Source of the DNA: Paulownia fortunei
Lineage: Eukaryota > Streptophyta > Magnoliopsida > Lamiales > Paulowniaceae
Length of the DNA stretch: 64,000 nucleotides
NCBI GenBank assembly: GCA_019321725.1
Contig: CM033119.1
Location: 16,938,694 to 17,002,693 of the forward strand
Direction: 5' to 3'
The notes under the pieces are model-generated. The model made no database searches. It was not told where the DNA came from and saw nothing but the letters and a program-made list of their open reading frames with translations. Position numbers and translations under genes: made by a program. Numbering within the stretch: position 1 is the stretch's first letter; the number at the start of each line of letters is the position of its first letter. Shown here piece by piece: positions 61,586 through 64,000 of the stretch.

Positions 61586-63594
61586 GATTATTATATGTAA
61601 TCAAAAATTAAAATGTGTACATAGAGAATTGCAAAAGTTATCATTACATTTTAAAAAAAAAATAACTATTTTTACGCAAATGTATAGAAGCCCAAAATTG
61701 ATTTATACGTAAATCTAACATGAAGATTAGTAAATACTTGGACATATAATAAACGTATTTTTCAAGTTTAATACCATGGAAGATGAAGTGCTTCAAGATA
61801 TTTCAGTACATAGTAGAACTTTTTTTTAACTCCTAATCATTTAAATTTCATTCTTTTTCTTCATGACTTCTCAATTGAAATGAGTTAAAAAACTACATTA
61901 ACCGATGAGATAAGGAAATCATCGTACGAGTATAAAAATGAGTATCTCTTTTCAAATCAAAAAGATATGTAACAACAACGACACCAACAAAAGTTTCAGC
62001 TCTTTGTCAACCAATCAACGATGTCAAATATTCGTAAAGGGTCATCACAATATTTATCAAATGAAGAATAGAATGTTAAGGGCGCAAATCAACAAAATAT
62101 CCTTGCTTAGGAAAACTATTGTACAAGTGGTTTCTCCAAGAGAAAGTTAAAGTGAATGATAAGAGAAATGATCCAAACCAAGGCAAAAGAGTTTCTGCAG
62201 AAAATGTATGGCGACGCAGATCCGGAATTCAACTTCTCAAGTGGTTAGCTAGAACAGTCAAGGCAAGATATGGAATTATGTCTTATCGAAGATTTGTTGA
62301 AAGTGGTTCACTTGTCATGGAGACTATTGAAGTTGCTTTACCAAGTATATAAGCTAAACTACACCAATTTCATTGAAAGGATTTCTAGAATATGGATAAA
62401 ACATGTTTATTTTATCGTTGGAAGCAAATCATTTACTTGCTACAAAGCAATTGGAAGGACACATAAAGGAAAAGTAAAGAATTACAGTTGTTGATTATTG
62501 CAATGGTGATGGTTCACATAAAGTACCACATCAGATTACTGGTAAGTATGCAAATCCGAGATGTTTCAAAAATGTGACGACGAGCAATCTTAATTGTTAT
62601 TATCGAGGAACAAGAAATCATGGATGATTGGATTACTTTTTCAAGAGTTTGTTTATTGGTTTGATAAAAGAATGAATGGTAGAAAAGTTCGCTTTTTAGT
62701 TGACAATTGCGGACAATTGCCTAGCCCCCATCCAAAGGTTATTGAAGGCTTGAAAAATATTCAAATATTTTTTCTTACCTCGTCATATAATATCAAAGAA
62801 AAAACCATGTGATGTTAGGATTATTAGAGGATAAAAAATTCATTATCGACGTCGTTTTTATTCCAGCATGTTGGAGGGCTATGAGAAATCCTAAAAAAAT
62901 TAGCATATTAAATGCTATTAATTTTATTAATGCAGCTTGAAACATTGATGTGAAGACAACAACTATTGCAATTTGTTTTCATCATTACAAAATGTGATTG
63001 TGAAGGTGTGGCTTAACAATAAGCTAGCGAAAATGAAGGCATTCATAGATTACATGAAGCTATTTCTAGTTTGCGATATATAAATGCAATGGATGTTGAG
63101 CACATTTTGAATTATCCTAGTGAAAATGATGTAGTGATTTACTAATGAAGAGATTATTCAAGGGATAATGGATATGCTTGTTGATTACAATCATGATCCA
63201 AATGACAGTTGTGTTTTACCAAATGTTTCCCATAGTAACCTTAAATAACTATTTTCCACAACATGAAAAAATATAGCAGATGTAGTGCATGTTTTACAAA
63301 AAATTACAGACGAGGTTGAGTTAAGATACAAAGAAAAAACAAGACTTTAGATGCATACTTTTTAGAAGAGTTGAGTTGAGAAAAATAGAAGTTGTCATAA
63401 TTCAATTATATATGTTTTTTTTTTGTCAATTATAATTTATATTTCCGTTAGACCCTAAAGGATTTGGAAAAAAAAAATTATTATCTTATGCATTTAGCGA
63501 GATTATTAATTTAGTACATCGGCTCGAGTCGAGACCTAAAGTTTTATTATTTAAGCGAGGTTATTAATTTATCTCATTTATCGAGATTTTACTG
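61556..63594 (+). mobile_element. Pogo/Tigger-like transposon, right copy
   Basis: A decayed plus-strand transposase. Recognisable pieces in order: SGIQLLKWLA and KARYGIMSYRRFVESGS near 62220-62310; a degraded first catalytic region near 62390 (MDKTC where MDETG is usual); LLFQEFVYWFDKRMNGRKV with VDNC and HPKVIEGLKN near 62635-62755; then INFINAA-type sequence near 62915-62940. A duplicated GACAATTGC inserts extra residues in the VDNC region, and many stops are present. The right end reads TCGAGATTTTACTG (ends 63594) followed by TA, like pogo-type terminal repeats (CAGTAAAA inward) with a TA target. AGCGAGATTATTAATTTA and AGCGAGGTTATTAATTTA (63497-63514, 63554-63571) are subterminal repeats. 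The left terminal repeat is missing. Confidence 0.75.
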
Positions 63595-63596
63595 TA

Positions 63597-64000
63597 CACA
63601 TCTCCAAGACTGTAATGCCAGAGGAAGTAAATAAGTTTGGCTCATCACCTCTTACGGGAAACTATAAGCATCTCAATGCGCAACGAGCTAAACATGATCA
63701 ATGAAACCCTGATAAACCTGTTATCTAAACATGCCAAATAAGCTGGTACTGCGGCATTTTCACACCAAACGATGGGCATGATGTTTCTTGAAAAAGAATT
63801 CTGTTCACAACTAAAATTTTGTTAAAGTCAATGAGAGTGGATTCCCTTTAGACAGATTTGTACCAATCTAATTTGACCTCTCAAAAGGTAAATATCTATA
63901 CCCACAGGGACAGAGCCGAACTTTTTAAAGGAAAAATGACACTGACAGTACTTTAACTATGGTAAATGATTTGCAATTCCTTCAAAGCCTCTTTTCTTCC
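63597..64000. other. Less AT-rich DNA at the window end, perhaps DCL intron
   Basis: No transposon or recognisable exon. A minus-strand open stretch of about 40 codons lies around 63710-63835 and ends at a possible but weak splice donor. Its sequence does not resemble any DCL exon. Confidence 0.35.

Noticed and set aside
63710..63835. About 40 open minus-strand codons ending at a possible splice donor, considered as the missing DCL exon.
   Set aside because: The peptide does not resemble the region before the DCL domain, and the donor (GTTTAT) is weak.

Overview
The window is nuclear DNA from a dicot-type flowering plant. It is strongly AT-rich, its genes carry short GT-AG introns, and most of the sequence is intergenic DNA full of small transposons, microsatellites and decayed retroelements. 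The recognisable proteins are plant families: SASA-domain carbohydrate esterases, a D3-type cyclin, and a chloroplast DCL/DUF3223 protein whose C-terminal domain, as I remember it, is close to tomato DCL. Species cannot be fixed from the sequence.

Layout. 1-17.9 kb has no intact gene. It holds a Stowaway-like MITE (about 2.1-2.3 kb), a promoter-like island of ACGT boxes with no gene behind it (3.1-3.4 kb), copies of a MITE family with CAATATTTT ends, and an internally deleted Ty1/copia element on the minus strand (10.6-14.4 kb). 18-23.3 kb carries two tandem two-exon SASA esterase genes, both plus strand, with the intron at the same codon. 26.7-27.0 kb has a small two-exon gene for a hydrophilic protein of 82 residues that I do not recognise. 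27-43.7 kb is gene-poor: an LTR fragment, two CAATATTTT MITEs, tandem repeats and a GGCCCA/TATA promoter-like cluster. 44.4-45.8 kb is a complete four-exon minus-strand cyclin D3 gene. 46-54.9 kb is again gene-poor, with GA and TG microsatellites, a Stowaway end and repeated 'cttccc/ttaaacctca' DNA. 55.0-56.2 kb holds the last two exons of a minus-strand DCL gene. Its upstream exons are not visible up to 64 kb, so its intron appears to be at least 7.7 kb.

That putative intron is the most structured part of the window. Two decayed pogo/Tigger-like (Tc1-mariner superfamily) transposon copies lie head to head around 61.52 kb, forming a large inverted repeat. The left copy is split by about 2.9 kb of foreign DNA. 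Inside that DNA sits a 2.28-kb non-autonomous hAT-like element with an exact 8-bp target duplication (GTGATGGT) and GAGCTCG-rich ends.

The genes do not form a pathway. The esterase pair is a local duplication with diverged N-termini. The cyclin gene has two possible control features of its own: three start codons in three frames at the 5' end and a 19-bp-arm hairpin in the presumed 3' UTR. No CRISPR array, tRNA, rRNA or bacterial-type system is present. The strongest unusual observations are the inverted transposon pair with its nested insertion, the cyclin 5' and 3' elements, and several promoter-like islands with no gene attached.
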